This document shows, one piece after another, positions 16,686 through 25,666 of a stretch of DNA of 64,000 nucleotides. How positions within the stretch are numbered: the first letter of the stretch is position 1; each line of letters opens with the position of its first letter. The stretch comes from Kitasatospora sp. NBC_00374 (GTDB lineage Bacteria; Actinomycetota; Actinomycetes; Streptomycetales; Streptomycetaceae): NCBI RefSeq assembly GCF_041434935.1, contig NZ_CP107964.1:248001-312000 (forward strand). Reading direction: 5' to 3'. A model generated the notes under the pieces. It saw only the letters and a list, made by a program, of their open reading frames with translations, was not told the origin of the DNA and did no database searches. A program made the translations under genes and the position numbers.

Positions 16686-17651
16686 TCAGCCGCCGTCGGC
16701 GGTCGCCGGAGCGTCCGCTGTTCCGTCCGTCGCGCGGCGCCGGCGCAGTGCCAGTACCCCGCCCGCCGTCGCGGCGGCGAGCAGCGCCGACGTGCCCAGT
16801 GCCCAGGGCAGTACGGGACTGCCGTGTGCGGCCGGCGTGGCGGCCAGCGGCACGGCGGTCGGCCGGTCCGGCGCCGTGGGTGCCGCGCTCGGGGTGGCGT
16901 TCGCGCTCGGTGCCGGCGCCTCGGGCGCAGGCGACGACGGTGCCTCGGACGGTACGGGCGACGGCGGGTCGGCAGCCGGTTGTGGCACCGGAGTGCCGGT
17001 CTGCGTCGTGCGCGGTACGGGTGTCGTGGCCGCCGTCGTCCGCGGCTCCGGCTTACGCGTCGTGGCGCCGCCGGGTGCCGGGGTCGGGGCCTGGGCGGGG
17101 CTGCCGCCGGTGAACTCGAAGCTCACGCCGCCCATCTTGGTGCCCGTCACCATCGAGCAGGGCCCCTCCGGGTAGAGGTACGCGCCGAGTTCGTACACCC
17201 CGTCCGGGCTGCCGGCGGGCATCGAGAGGGTCTCGTGCAGCACGTGGTCACCGCGGGTCAGTCCGCCGAACTCGACACGGTTGGAGTTCCAGGTGCCGAG
17301 GTTGCCGGGCTGGAGGGCCGGCTTCCAGGTGAACGAGAAGCGGTGCGCGGGGCCACCGTCCACGCTCAGCTGCACCGACGGCGCGGGCCCCGGTGTGTAG
17401 CCGCCCTGCTGCCGGGTGGGGACGACCGCCACCTCGAACGCCGTGGCACTCTGGTCGGGAGCGTCGAGGTGCAGGGTGTTGTCGGTCTCGCGGGAACCGC
17501 CCGTGCGGACCTTGGGGACCGCGCCGTACACCCCGTCGATCCGGTAGGTCCCGGACGTCATCGTCGTACAGACGTCCGCATGGGCCACGCCGGCGCCGGT
17601 CACCTGGGACAGGGGTATCGCAAGGGCCAGGATCAGGCCACGTCTCGTCAT
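16686..17651 (-). CDS. Secreted, membrane-anchored protein with Pro/Thr-rich stalk
   Basis: 321-residue exported protein. The ATG at 17651 opens a signal peptide (MTRRGLILALAIPLS, cleavage likely after AHA). A folded domain of about 150 residues follows, with cysteines in DVCTTMTSGTY and EGPCSMVTG. Then comes a long stalk rich in Pro, Thr, Ser and Ala, a hydrophobic segment (LPWALGTSALLAAATAGGVLAL) and RRRR. That layout puts the N-terminal domain outside the cell on a stalk. The folded domain is unrecognised; it may be a surface or cell-wall-associated protein. No LPXTG sortase signal is seen. Confidence 0.75.
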   Translation of the reverse strand: MTRRGLILALAIPLSQVTGAGVAHADVCTTMTSGTYRIDGVYGAVPKVRTGGSRETDNTLHLDAPDQSATAFEVAVVPTRQQGGYTPGPAPSVQLSVDGGPAHRFSFTWKPALQPGNLGTWNSNRVEFGGLTRGDHVLHETLSMPAGSPDGVYELGAYLYPEGPCSMVTGTKMGGVSFEFTGGSPAQAPTPAPGGATTRKPEPRTTAATTPVPRTTQTGTPVPQPAADPPSPVPSEAPSSPAPEAPAPSANATPSAAPTAPDRPTAVPLAATPAAHGSPVLPWALGTSALLAAATAGGVLALRRRRATDGTADAPATADGG

Positions 17652-18077
17652 GGCCCCGCATCCTAGGGGTGCCGGGTCGGGCCGCAGCACACGGGTGTCC
17701 GGCGGACCGACCCGGCGGACCGAGCGCAGACCCTCACCACCGTCGCCGGGCCCGCCGACGGCGCCTGGTCACGGGTGCGCCGGGCCGTCTCCCCTGCCGT
17801 TCTGCAGTACACCGTGGACTTCCTGGAGGCCCGTTCCCCGACGTCGAGAACCTGCACGCCGAGATCGCCGAGCTGGTCGGCCCGAAGGCGGCGCCGAGCA
17901 CCTGCTGTCCGCCGACCTGCCGGACCTCGGCGACGACGGTGACACCCGCCCCCGAGCCACCCGTCGGCGATCGACCGTTCGGCAGGGGGGTGTTCGGGCG
18001 CCGCCCGGTACAGGTGTGGTCGATCCTGGTACGGGCGACCGGGCCAGGTCGCCCCCGCCGACGCAGGAGCGAGAAGG
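17652..18077. other. Gap with possible coding remnant
   Basis: No intact gene. Plus-strand pieces in shifting frames (SPAVLQYTVDFLEAR, then DVENLHAEIAELVG, then LLSADLPDLGDD) look like a decayed gene with frameshifts near 17830 and 17885; I cannot name it. Confidence 0.3.
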
Positions 18078-19055
18078 ATGACCGGAACCCGCCCCGAGGC
18101 CTCGGACCCGCTGCCCGCGACGGAACGGGTGCGCCTGGCCGTCTACCGCGGATTCGCACGGACCGGCCGCGCCCCGGGTGTGCCGGAACTCGCCGCGCTC
18201 AATGCCCTCACCCCGGACGGGGTACGCCGGGAGCTCCGCGCGCTGCACAACAGCCATGACCTGGTACTGGACCCGCGGGACGGCGATCGGATCGTGATGG
18301 CCCATCCGTTCGCGTCCGTGCCGCTCGGCTTCTCCGTCATGGGGGCCCGCACGCTGTGGTGGGGAGGCTGCGCCTGGGACTCGTTCGCCATGCCCCACCT
18401 CCTGCGGGACGAGACCGACGTCCTGGTCGCCACCCGCTGTCCGGCCTGCGACACCCCGCACGCCTGGGTGGTCGGCCGGCAGGCGCCTCCGCCCGGCGAC
18501 CAGGTGGCGCACTTCCTCGTCCCCATGCACCGGGTCTGGGACGACGTGGTCCGCACCTGCGGCAACCAGCGCCTGTTCTGCTCCACCGACTGCGTCGGCA
18601 GCTGGCTGCGCCGCACCGGCCAGGAGCGCGGCTACGTGATGGACCTGGCCACCCTGTGGCACTTCGCCTCCGACTGGTACACCGGCCGCCTGGACGCGGG
18701 CTACACCCGCCGTGACCCCGCCGCGGCAGGCGCCTACTTCACGCAGATCGGCCTGCACGGATCCTTCTGGGGCTGCCCGACCGAGGGACCGGCACCGGCC
18801 GCCTCCCGTAGGGCGGCCCACCGGGCCGGGATCGGAGGCCGGCGGAGCCCCGCCCGCGCGAGCCGGACCGCCGTGGGCAGCGGCCGGGCCGGTGCGGCGG
18901 AGAGGGCAGGATTCGAACCTGCGCGGGCCCTCGCGGACCCTGCTCGGCCATTGCCGGCCAGGCACCCGATGAACCGCTCCGGGCACCTCTCCCAGTCCTG
19001 GGAGCCCGCCTCCGGGGCTCCCTTGGTGTCCCCTCAGCCTGCCGTACCGGCCTGA
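18078..19055 (+). CDS. Alkylmercury (organomercurial) lyase, MerB-like
   Basis: MerB-type enzyme that would cleave the C-Hg bond of organomercurials by protonolysis. The catalytic set of the family appears present: C98 and D101 in GGCAWDSFAMPHLL (the Cys-x-x-Asp pair) and C168 in QRLFCSTDCVGSWL. An N-terminal winged-helix-like part is followed by the lyase domain. Related enzymes end soon after the LHGSFWG motif (about residue 234); here the frame runs on about 90 residues through Arg/Ala/Pro-rich sequence that is antisense to a tRNA-like element, so the native stop was probably lost. No merA, merT or merR is nearby; function as a true mercury lyase is inferred from the residues only. Confidence 0.78.
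   Translation: MTGTRPEASDPLPATERVRLAVYRGFARTGRAPGVPELAALNALTPDGVRRELRALHNSHDLVLDPRDGDRIVMAHPFASVPLGFSVMGARTLWWGGCAWDSFAMPHLLRDETDVLVATRCPACDTPHAWVVGRQAPPPGDQVAHFLVPMHRVWDDVVRTCGNQRLFCSTDCVGSWLRRTGQERGYVMDLATLWHFASDWYTGRLDAGYTRRDPAAAGAYFTQIGLHGSFWGCPTEGPAPAASRRAAHRAGIGGRRSPARASRTAVGSGRAGAAERAGFEPARALADPARPLPARHPMNRSGHLSQSWEPASGAPLVSPQPAVPA
18900..18993 (-). tRNA. Class II (Ser-like) tRNA or tRNA pseudogene
   Basis: Read on the minus strand: a 7-bp acceptor stem GGAGAGG/CCTCTCC, T at 8 and G at 9, D stem CCCG/CGGG with AGCGGTT in the loop, and a long variable arm GGGTCC-GCGA-GGGCCC. The T arm GCAGG-TTCGAAT-CCTGC is perfect. These are class II features and look serine-like. The anticodon arm is abnormal: the best stem is TGGCC/GGCCG around a 6-base loop GGCAAT, with no usual 7-base loop or U33. 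The discriminator base would be C. An anticodon therefore cannot be assigned; it may be a decayed copy. Confidence 0.6.
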
Positions 19056-19267
19056 CCGGACGCTGACCCGATCCTGACCCGGCCGCCTCGGCTCCCGCGG
19101 GCCCTCGGGGTCGAGGAGTCGGCCGCCCGCATCATGACGGCCGTCGCGCCACGGCCTACCTTCTGTGCGGGCTCCTGCGGGATCCGCCCGTCTCCGGTGG
19201 TCGGGCGGCAACCGAGTCCCGGCACGGTGCGGCACCGGGCCGCCGACAGCACCTCAGGAGGATGTGC

Positions 19268-19580
19268 ATGGCCGTCACGGCGCGTGGGAAGGTCACCCGG
19301 CTCCGCTGCCGGCCGGGGGTCGGCGTCGTGGCCGTCGGCCTGTCGGGTGTCGGGGCGGTGCCCGCGCAGAGCACCGGGATCACCGGTTCCGCTGCGCTCT
19401 CGGTACCGGCCGGGGCCGCATCCGCAGCGCAGGACATCCAACTGGATTCCTGGATGGAGCAGTTGCAGGGAACGATCGGGGACCGGCCGCTCGACCGGGT
19501 CGCCATGCCGGGCAGCCACGACGCCGGGACCGCGGCGGGCAGCGGTGTCTGCGAGCCGGGCGACACCGCGAGCACGGCCA
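19268..19580 (+). pseudogene. Secreted PI-PLC X-domain protein, N-terminal fragment
   Basis: A strong CAGGAGG site precedes the ATG. The product begins with a long export signal, then WMEQLQGTIGDRPLDRVAMP and GSHDAGTAAGSGVC, the start of a phosphatidylinositol-phospholipase-C X domain including the first catalytic histidine (GSHDAGT). Homology ends near 19580; beyond it the frame runs into antisense of the AraC-type gene and stops at 19717. Most of the catalytic barrel is missing. Confidence 0.7.
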
Positions 19581-19652
19581 GGATCAACCGTTCGGCTGGA
19601 GCACCGTCCACCGGCGCGTCGCCCGACCTGCGAGCGGGCCCCGCCTGCGGCG

Positions 19653-20525
19653 TCAGGAAGCCGGGGCCGCGCCCGCCGCGCCCGCGCGCCGGGTACGGCG
19701 GTACGCACCGGGGCTGACGCCCTGCCACCGGACGAAGGCGTGCCCCAGCGCCGCCGCCCCGCTCAGCCCCACCGCGCGGGCGACCCGGTCGGTGGTCAGG
19801 TCCGTGGTCTCCAGGAGGAGCCTGGCCCGGGTGTGCCGGGCCTCGTCCAGCAGCACCCGCCAGGAGGTGCCGTGTTCGCGCAGCACCCGCCGCAGCGCCC
19901 GCCCGCCCATCCGCGAGGTGGCCTGGGCGTCGGCGAACCCCACCCCCTCCAGCGGCACACCGGCCAGCCACCGCCGCAGCCGCTGCGGGACGGCGTCCGG
20001 CCCGGTCAGGTCCGCCAGCAGCCGGTCCGCGTAGGCGCGTTGCAGCGACGCCAGGCCCTGGTCCACCACCGCCCGGCGCAGTTCCAGCTCGGCCGTCGGC
20101 ACGGTCAGCGCGTTGTCCGCCGCCCCGAACGCCACGGGACAGCCCAGCACCCGCTCGTAGCCCAGCCGCTCGCTCCCGCACGGATGGGTGAAGGTGACCC
20201 CGGCGGGCGTCCAGGCCGGCCCGGCCAGCCAGCGCGCGGCGCTCACCATCCCCACCACCACGGCCTCCACCTGCTGCGGGCGCATGGCGCCGGGCGCGAC
20301 GGTGGGTCGGTACACCACCCGCGACAGGGTCCTGCCGCGCACCAGCTCGATCTCGCCGGCCTCGCTCACCAGCCGGTGGTAGCGGACCGCGGCCTCGGCG
20401 GCCTCACCCAGCGTGGCGCAGCCGAGCACGACATGGCCCAGGACGTCCAGGGCCGCCGGCCGCAGGTCCGCCCCCACCAGCAGCCCGGCCGCGGGATCCC
20501 CCGACGCGCCGAATTGCCCTGTGTC
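19653..20525 (-). pseudogene. AraC-family regulator, N-terminally truncated
   Basis: The C-terminal AraC helix-turn-helix region is intact (SRMGGRALRRVLREHGTSW, ARLLLETTDLTTDRVARAVG and GHAFVRWQGVSPGAYRRTRR), preceded by an arabinose-binding-like ligand domain (DVLGHVVLGCATLGEAAEAA, EAGEIELVRG). The frame upstream of about 20525 is antisense of a MerR-like fragment and has no natural start, so 40-60 N-terminal residues appear to be lost. The open frame formally extends to 20741 with an unrelated N-terminus; a fusion product could be expressed. Confidence 0.7.
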
Positions 20526-20528
20526 GAC

Positions 20529-20705
20529 TCGCCGAGTCTCGAATACTCCCAGGCTGCGGTGGAGCGGATGGCTCAGGAACGCGAGAAGCTCTCGTCCCAA
20601 ATCACAGACCTCATCAACACCCGCGACGCGCTGGACGCGGCCATGGCCCGCGCCCTGGCCGGACGGCCGCAGGAACAGCGGACTCACGGACTCGTGTGGC
20701 TGTGA
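20529..20705 (+). pseudogene. MerR-type regulator C-terminal coiled-coil fragment
   Basis: Reads ERMAQEREKLSSQITDLI then NTRDALDAAMARALAG and a stop, a heptad-patterned helix like the dimerising C-terminal helix of MerR regulators. The DNA-binding half is absent. Assignment by pattern only. Confidence 0.4.
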
Positions 20706-20859
20706 CAGGCGACGAGACTCCCGCCCGGACAAGTCGGCCACTGCGCCCGCGTGCGGGCCGACGGCCCCCGGTAGCCGCCACCGGGCTTCAGGTCCGCGAC
20801 GACGCTCTGCGCTTCCACATCCGGTTGTTTACTGATTTCCAAGTCCGGGGCGGTCGGTG

Positions 20860-21575
20860 CCACGAAGCAGCTGCTGGCGAAGCAGGTCGTCACCGACGGC
20901 TTCACGAGGCTGTGGCACATGGAACGGCTGGATTCGAGCGTCGAGTACGCCCGTGTGCCTGCCGTGGTTCCAGGACCTGTTCACCGCCGACGAGATCGAG
21001 TCGGCCGGGCGCCGGCCGCTTCTGCACGAATTCCCTTTGCACGTCAAGGACCTGACGCCTCCGCAGTGGCACCTGGAGCTGATCTCGGGCTCGCAACGGC
21101 GCACCCTAGGAGGACGGTGCAGGGCCGGGCGAGCTGCTGGACGGTCCGTCACGAGCCGTCGGCTACGGGAAGACGGTCCAGGCGCTGGACGCCTGGTGCA
21201 CCGGCCTGCGGAAGGCGCTGGCGAAGGGCGCGGTGCTTCCGACCGCGGCCGAGGCGTTCGGCGAGTTCGGCGAGTTCGGCGACCACCACTTCCACACGGC
21301 CGTCGTCCACACCTCCGGGTCCAGGCCGGTTCACAGCGCCACGCTCTGCGTCCCGGCCCCCCACGCCATCCCTGCTGGAAGGCGAGGAGCCGCTGATGAT
21401 CGTGGCCGTCGGCCTGGTGGTGCCCGGAGAGCAGGTCGAGGTCGAGATCGCTGATCTCGGCCAGTTCGCGCCGCAGTCCCGCGTCCCGCTGGAGGTCCAA
21501 TTCGCCGACGCCGACGGCACCTGCTGGTACCGCGACGACCGCAGCCGGCTCTACCGGCGCACCACCATCATCTGA
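20860..21575 (+). pseudogene. Multiply frameshifted hypothetical gene
   Basis: Coherent protein-like stretches appear in three successive frames: VVTDGFTRLWHMERLDSSVE, then PWFQDLFTADEIESAG and FPLHVKDLTPPQWHLELISG, then VQALDAWCTGLRKALAKG with a GEFGEFG repeat, then MIVAVGLVVPGEQVEVEIAD and a C-terminal CWYRDDRSRLYRR. Changes of frame fall near 20955, 21110 and 21330. I do not recognise the original protein. The ordering suggests one gene of about 240 codons that has decayed. Confidence 0.5.
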
Positions 21576-21844
21576 GCGGCCAACCCCCTGCCGGGCCGGG
21601 GCGGGTTGGCGACGTCGCGATGAGCCCGGCGATCCGGGCGCTCGACGTGCCGCCCTCGCACTTCACGTGCCCGGGGCTGACACCCAGGCGCAGTCCGCCC
21701 TACGCCATGACGCAGCGGCATCGAAGTGTCGGATGGGTGACTCTGGCTGGAACTGTGGGGCGAGCTGGCCGGTTTCGGCTCTTCACTCTCTCGACTCTGG
21801 ATGTGAACATGACAATGGCACATGCCCTTCGGAAGGAGATCGAT

Positions 21845-22318
21845 ATGAGCAAGGTTCTCGGCGGACGCTGGGCGGTTCGTGGGATTGGCGTCATCAGCGC
21901 CGTTCTCCTGGCCGCGACCGGGGTGGCGGCCACCCCCGCCACAGCCATGCCCGCCGGCCCGGCCCTGAGCGGCGGAATCAACCCGCACGACGTCTCCGCG
22001 ACTGACATCTTCATCCTGCAGATGGACGGAACCTCCGTCGAGTTCCTGCGCGAGGTCAGCGGGCTGGATCCCGCGGACCACCGGGTGACGCTGGTGCGTA
22101 CCGAATTCCACAGCCCTGCGGTCGACCGGTGGATCGACGACGCGATGGCGGGACGCGAGGGGCGCCTCAAGAACATCACCGTCGGAGTTCCCGACTCCTC
22201 CGGCCACATCATCAAGCGGTACAACTTCGGAGGCGCATTCGTGGAGCGAATCGACCTGCACCCCGGCTCGCAGTCGGACACGCTCACCGTCAGGTACTTC
22301 ACGCTGAACGTCGGCTGA
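21845..22318 (+). CDS. Exported protein with phage tail-tube (gp19/Hcp)-like domain
   Basis: 157-residue protein. The ATG at 21845 follows AAGGAG with good spacing and opens a signal peptide ([20 protein letters not shown]). The mature part starts near residue 36 and reads [57 protein letters not shown] and ends with a beta strand. The order (strand, EVSGL turn, WxxDxxxG helix, RYNF/W-type strand) matches tail-tube proteins of the T4 gp19 type, related in fold to Hcp. An upstream GTG/ATG set in the same frame is not supported by a ribosome-binding site. No other phage or contractile-injection genes are nearby, so the role outside the cell is unknown. Confidence 0.65.
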   Translation: MSKVLGGRWAVRGIGVISAVLLAATGVAATPATAMPAGPALSGGINPHDVSATDIFILQMDGTSVEFLREVSGLDPADHRVTLVRTEFHSPAVDRWIDDAMAGREGRLKNITVGVPDSSGHIIKRYNFGGAFVERIDLHPGSQSDTLTVRYFTLNVG

Positions 22319-22439
22319 CCTCCGCGTTTCGGTCCGCGTCGGCTGATCTGGGACGGCCCTTGCCACGGAGGTTGCGGGGCCGCCGTCAGGCGGTGGGCGT
22401 GCCGAGGACCCGGCGCGGCCGGGTGCCCCCGGGTCCTCG

Positions 22440-22640
22440 GGGCGTGGCGGTCAGGGGCGGATTCGCCTGTCAGGTTGCCGGTCCGGGCAGTGCCGCCAGG
22501 CGGCTGAACGCCGCGGTCGGTTCGTGGCGCCAGGGCCGGCTTCTTCAGCACGGGGATGAACTGCGGGCTGTCGGCGGCCTGCCCCTCGGTCAGGACGGCC
22601 GCCAGCGGGCGGCCTTTCGCTCGCCGGCGACGTGGACCTG
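22440..22640 (-). pseudogene. IS5-family transposase internal remnant
   Basis: The minus frame reads [20 protein letters not shown] and [10 protein letters not shown], matching the segment after the first catalytic Asp of IS5-type transposases. Both sides are lost or out of frame. Confidence 0.55.
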
Positions 22641-22809
22641 CCGGTCTGCCCGCCCCTGGAGCGCCGGAGCAGGGGGCCTTCAGACGGAGCTTGCGTCGAT
22701 GTCGGACACCTCGCCGCTCGTCCCGTTCCGGGTCTTCTGCGGCATCCTGCCCGTCTTGCTCCTCCGGTCCTTCCCCGCCCGCTCGGCCGCCTTCTCCGGG
22801 CCGGCGAGC

Positions 22810-22947
22810 GGATGTCGTGCCGCCTTGGGCCCGCGCCGCGGGTGAGGCTTCCGCCTCGCAGACAACAGGGGGGATGTCGTTCAGATGCAGGACCCGGGCC
22901 AGTGCGAGTCCGCCGAGCCCGGCGCCGATGATGGCCACGGGGTGCAT
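22810..22947 (-). pseudogene. FAD-dependent monooxygenase, N-terminal fragment
   Basis: The ATG at 22947 begins [20 protein letters not shown] and continues [17 protein letters not shown], the FAD-binding motif of TetX-like monooxygenases. Homology ends near residue 46, after which the frame is Arg/Gly/Glu-rich noise. It is divergent from the tetR gene and shares its operator region, so it was probably the original target of that repressor. Confidence 0.65.
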
Positions 22948-22990
22948 CGTGCCTCCTTCGTGAGCGGGGGCGGCGTGCTCCGCCGACCCA

Positions 22991-23095
22991 TTTGGCGCAC
23001 CGCTCCAAAGTAGAACCATAGACTCAGATGGTGCAACGCTCCAATTTGGTCGGGCGATCCAATTTGGCTCGTCGCTCCAAATGTGTCATCTTTGG
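22991..23095. promoter_or_regulatory. TetR operator array between divergent monooxygenase fragment and tetR
   Basis: Repeated CCAAA/TTTGG elements: TTTGG (22991) with CCAAA (23005), two identical palindromes CCAATTTGG (23041-23049 and 23059-23067, 18 bp apart), and CCAAA (23077) with TTTGG (23091). The tract is AT-richer than its surroundings and lies directly before the tetR start. Confidence 0.6.
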
Positions 23096-23098
23096 GGC

Positions 23099-23797
23099 AT
23101 GCCAACACGAGCACGCCAGACTCAACGGCGTAACCAGGTGCTATCCCGGGAGCAGATCATCGCCACCGCGATCGACCTTCTCGACACCGGTGGCGAGGGG
23201 GCCCTGACCGTCCGGGCGATGACCGATCGCCTGACCACCGGGTCAGGGGCGATCTACTACCACGTCGGCAACCGGGACGAGCTTATGGACACGGCGACGG
23301 AAACCGTCATCACCGCCGCCCTGGCCGCCCGGCCCGGCGGGGCCGAGGCGACACCCGAGGACGAGATCCGCGCGGTCGCCCTGGCCCTGTTCGACGCCAT
23401 CGCCGAGCACCACTGGCTCGCCACACGGCTGACCCTCCAGATCATCCGCAACCCCGTCGGCCCGGTGACGGTGGGAATCTTCGAAAGGCTCGGCCAGCAG
23501 GTCGGCGCCCTGGGCGTCCCGCAGGCCCGCTGGTTCTCCGCGGCCTCGACGCTCGTCCACTACATCCTCGGCGCGGTCAGCCAGAACGCCCGCATCGAGG
23601 ACGCCGCCTCGGGCGTCGACCCCGAGGCGGACCGCGAGGAGTTCCTCGAAGCGACCTCGCAGGCGTGGCAGGACCTCGATGCCGAGACCTACCCGTTCAT
23701 GCACGCCATCGTCGGCCAGATCAGGGAGCACGACGACCGCGAGCAGTTCCTCACCGGCATCGCCGTCGTTCTCGACGGCCTCACCCACCTGCGTTGA
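23099..23797 (+). CDS. TetR-family transcriptional regulator
   Basis: Repressor of 232 residues, typical length. The N-terminal HTH reads LSREQIIATAIDLLDTGGEG, LTVRAMTDRLTTGSGAIYYH and VGNRDELMDTATE; a C-terminal all-helical ligand domain follows. The ATG at 23099 is preferred over an upstream GTG because the family start is close to MPTRARQTQRRNQVLS. Repeated dyads lie immediately upstream, so autoregulation and control of the divergent monooxygenase fragment and the downstream flavoprotein gene are likely. Confidence 0.9.
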   Translation: MPTRARQTQRRNQVLSREQIIATAIDLLDTGGEGALTVRAMTDRLTTGSGAIYYHVGNRDELMDTATETVITAALAARPGGAEATPEDEIRAVALALFDAIAEHHWLATRLTLQIIRNPVGPVTVGIFERLGQQVGALGVPQARWFSAASTLVHYILGAVSQNARIEDAASGVDPEADREEFLEATSQAWQDLDAETYPFMHAIVGQIREHDDREQFLTGIAVVLDGLTHLR

Positions 23798-23852
23798 CCC
23801 TCCGTATCCGGCCGGGTCCGCCGATCGATCATTCCTTGAAGGGAAACCTCTC

Positions 23853-25370
23853 ATGCATGACGTCATAGTCGCGGGCGGCGGCCCTGTCGGCCTGTTCCTG
23901 GCTGGTGAACTGGCCCTGGCCGGCTGCTCGGTCCTGGTCCTTGAGCGGGACCAGGGACTCTCCTCGCCCCTGAATACGCTCCCGCTCGGGATGCGGGGTC
24001 TGAACGCCGGCTCGGCCGAGACGTTCCACCGCCGCGGCCTGTTGGACGCGATGCTGGACGCCTCCGGCGCCGACGCGAAGGAGGTCGGCGCGCACCCCGA
24101 CGCAGTCGAGGCACCCGTTCCCCGCGACGTGTCCCACTTCGCGGGCATGGGCCTGGACGCGGGCGGCATCGACGCGTCCGCACTGCCGTTCAGGCTGCCC
24201 AGCCCGGCGATGGAAGGGTTCATGACGAGCCTGGAAGCCGTCTCCACGGTGCTGGCCGAGCGGGCCGCCACACTCGGAGTGGAAGTCATCCGGGGCGTTC
24301 CGGTCACCGCCGTGGCGCAGGACGACGACGGCGTCACCACCACCGCCGGCGGGCAGGAGTACCGGGGACGCTGGCTGGTGGGCTGCGACGGCGGGCGCAG
24401 CGCCGTGCGTGAACTCGTCGGCTTCGACTTCGTCGGCACCGACCCGCAGTTCACCGGGTACGTCGCCAAGGTCACCTTCGCCGACCCCAAGCAGCTGTCG
24501 TTCGGCTTCAACCTGACGCCGAACGGGATGTACCTGCGTACGCCCTGGGGGTACCTGGGCATGAACGACTTCGACGACGGCGCCTTCGACCGTTCCCAGC
24601 CACTGACCCGCGAGCACCTTCAGGCGGTCCTGCGCCGCATCTCCGACACCGACGTGACGCTGACCGGCGTCGAACTGGCCTCCAGCTTCACCGACCGCGC
24701 GATGCAGGTCAGCAGCTACCGGATGGGCCGCGTCCTGCTCGCCGGTGACGCCGCGCACATCCACTCGCCCCTCGGCGGCCCGGGTCTCAACCTCGGCATC
24801 GGCGACGCCGTCAACCTCGGCTGGAAGCTCGCCGCCACCGTCCACGGCACCGCACCCGCCGGCCTGCTCGACACCTACACCGACGAGCGCCACCCCGTCG
24901 GGGCCGCCGTCCTCGACTGGTCCCGCGCCCAGGTCGCCACCATGAAGCCGGGCCCCAACGCACCCGCCCTGCGCAAGCTCATCCTCGACCTGGTGAGCAC
25001 CCCCGACGGCGTCACCCACGTGTACCGGCAGACCTCGGGGCTGTTCAACCGCTACGACCTTGGCAGCGAACAGCCGATCGTCGGCCGCAGCGCCCCCGAC
25101 TTCCGCTTCACCGGCGGCACGCGCCTCGGCGAACTGCTGCGCCGAGGCCAGGGCGTGCTCCTCGACTTCACCCTCGACCGCGCGCTCCAGACCGCGGCCG
25201 AGGGCTGGCACGGCCGGGTCCGCTACGCGGCCGGACCGGTACACAACGACCTCGGACTCGCCGCCGTGTTCATCCGACCGGACGGCACCGTGGCGTGGGC
25301 CGACCACCACGCCGACCCCGAAGCATTCCAGCGAGCCGCGACCCGCTGGCTGGGCGACCCGCGCAGCTAG
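23853..25370 (+). CDS. FAD-dependent aromatic monooxygenase
   Basis: Class A flavoprotein hydroxylase of 505 residues, NAD(P)H- and O2-dependent. The N-terminal FAD motif is VAGGGPVGLFLAGELALAGC, the middle DG-like motif is VGCDGGRSAVRELVG, and the second FAD motif is GDAAHIHSPLGGPGLNLGIG. The C-terminal thioredoxin-like domain (APDFRFTGGTRLGELLRRG) places it with the rifampicin-monooxygenase/tetracenomycin-hydroxylase type group. The ATG at 23853 follows GAAGGGAAA. It is 55 bp downstream of tetR and likely co-regulated. The substrate is unknown: an antibiotic, a polyketide or another aromatic compound. Confidence 0.88.
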   Translation: MHDVIVAGGGPVGLFLAGELALAGCSVLVLERDQGLSSPLNTLPLGMRGLNAGSAETFHRRGLLDAMLDASGADAKEVGAHPDAVEAPVPRDVSHFAGMGLDAGGIDASALPFRLPSPAMEGFMTSLEAVSTVLAERAATLGVEVIRGVPVTAVAQDDDGVTTTAGGQEYRGRWLVGCDGGRSAVRELVGFDFVGTDPQFTGYVAKVTFADPKQLSFGFNLTPNGMYLRTPWGYLGMNDFDDGAFDRSQPLTREHLQAVLRRISDTDVTLTGVELASSFTDRAMQVSSYRMGRVLLAGDAAHIHSPLGGPGLNLGIGDAVNLGWKLAATVHGTAPAGLLDTYTDERHPVGAAVLDWSRAQVATMKPGPNAPALRKLILDLVSTPDGVTHVYRQTSGLFNRYDLGSEQPIVGRSAPDFRFTGGTRLGELLRRGQGVLLDFTLDRALQTAAEGWHGRVRYAAGPVHNDLGLAAVFIRPDGTVAWADHHADPEAFQRAATRWLGDPRS

Positions 25371-25666
25371 GTCCTGAGGCGCCGGCACGGGGCGGACTCC
25401 TTCCGTGGTGACCGGGGTGGTCGACGCGACCGTGCGACCGCCGTTCGTCGGGGGTCGCGCGCTCGTCGGGGGCTGAGCCGGGGAAGAAGCGAATCCCGCC
25501 CCAACCGCCTCCCGCACCGTCCCGTCGCCCTGGGAGAGCTCGGTGACGTCCCGTCGGCGGTCGACCGGGACGCGAGGACGTCCGTTGGCGACGACCCCGA
25601 ATGATCGATGTTCACCGTCCATTGGCTACGAGCGCACGATCTGTCGATCGCGGCGCAGAGGTGCAC

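Noticed and set aside
18078..19055. Complete mercury-resistance (mer) operon
   Set aside because: Only a MerB-like gene is present; no merA, merR or transporter was found nearby.
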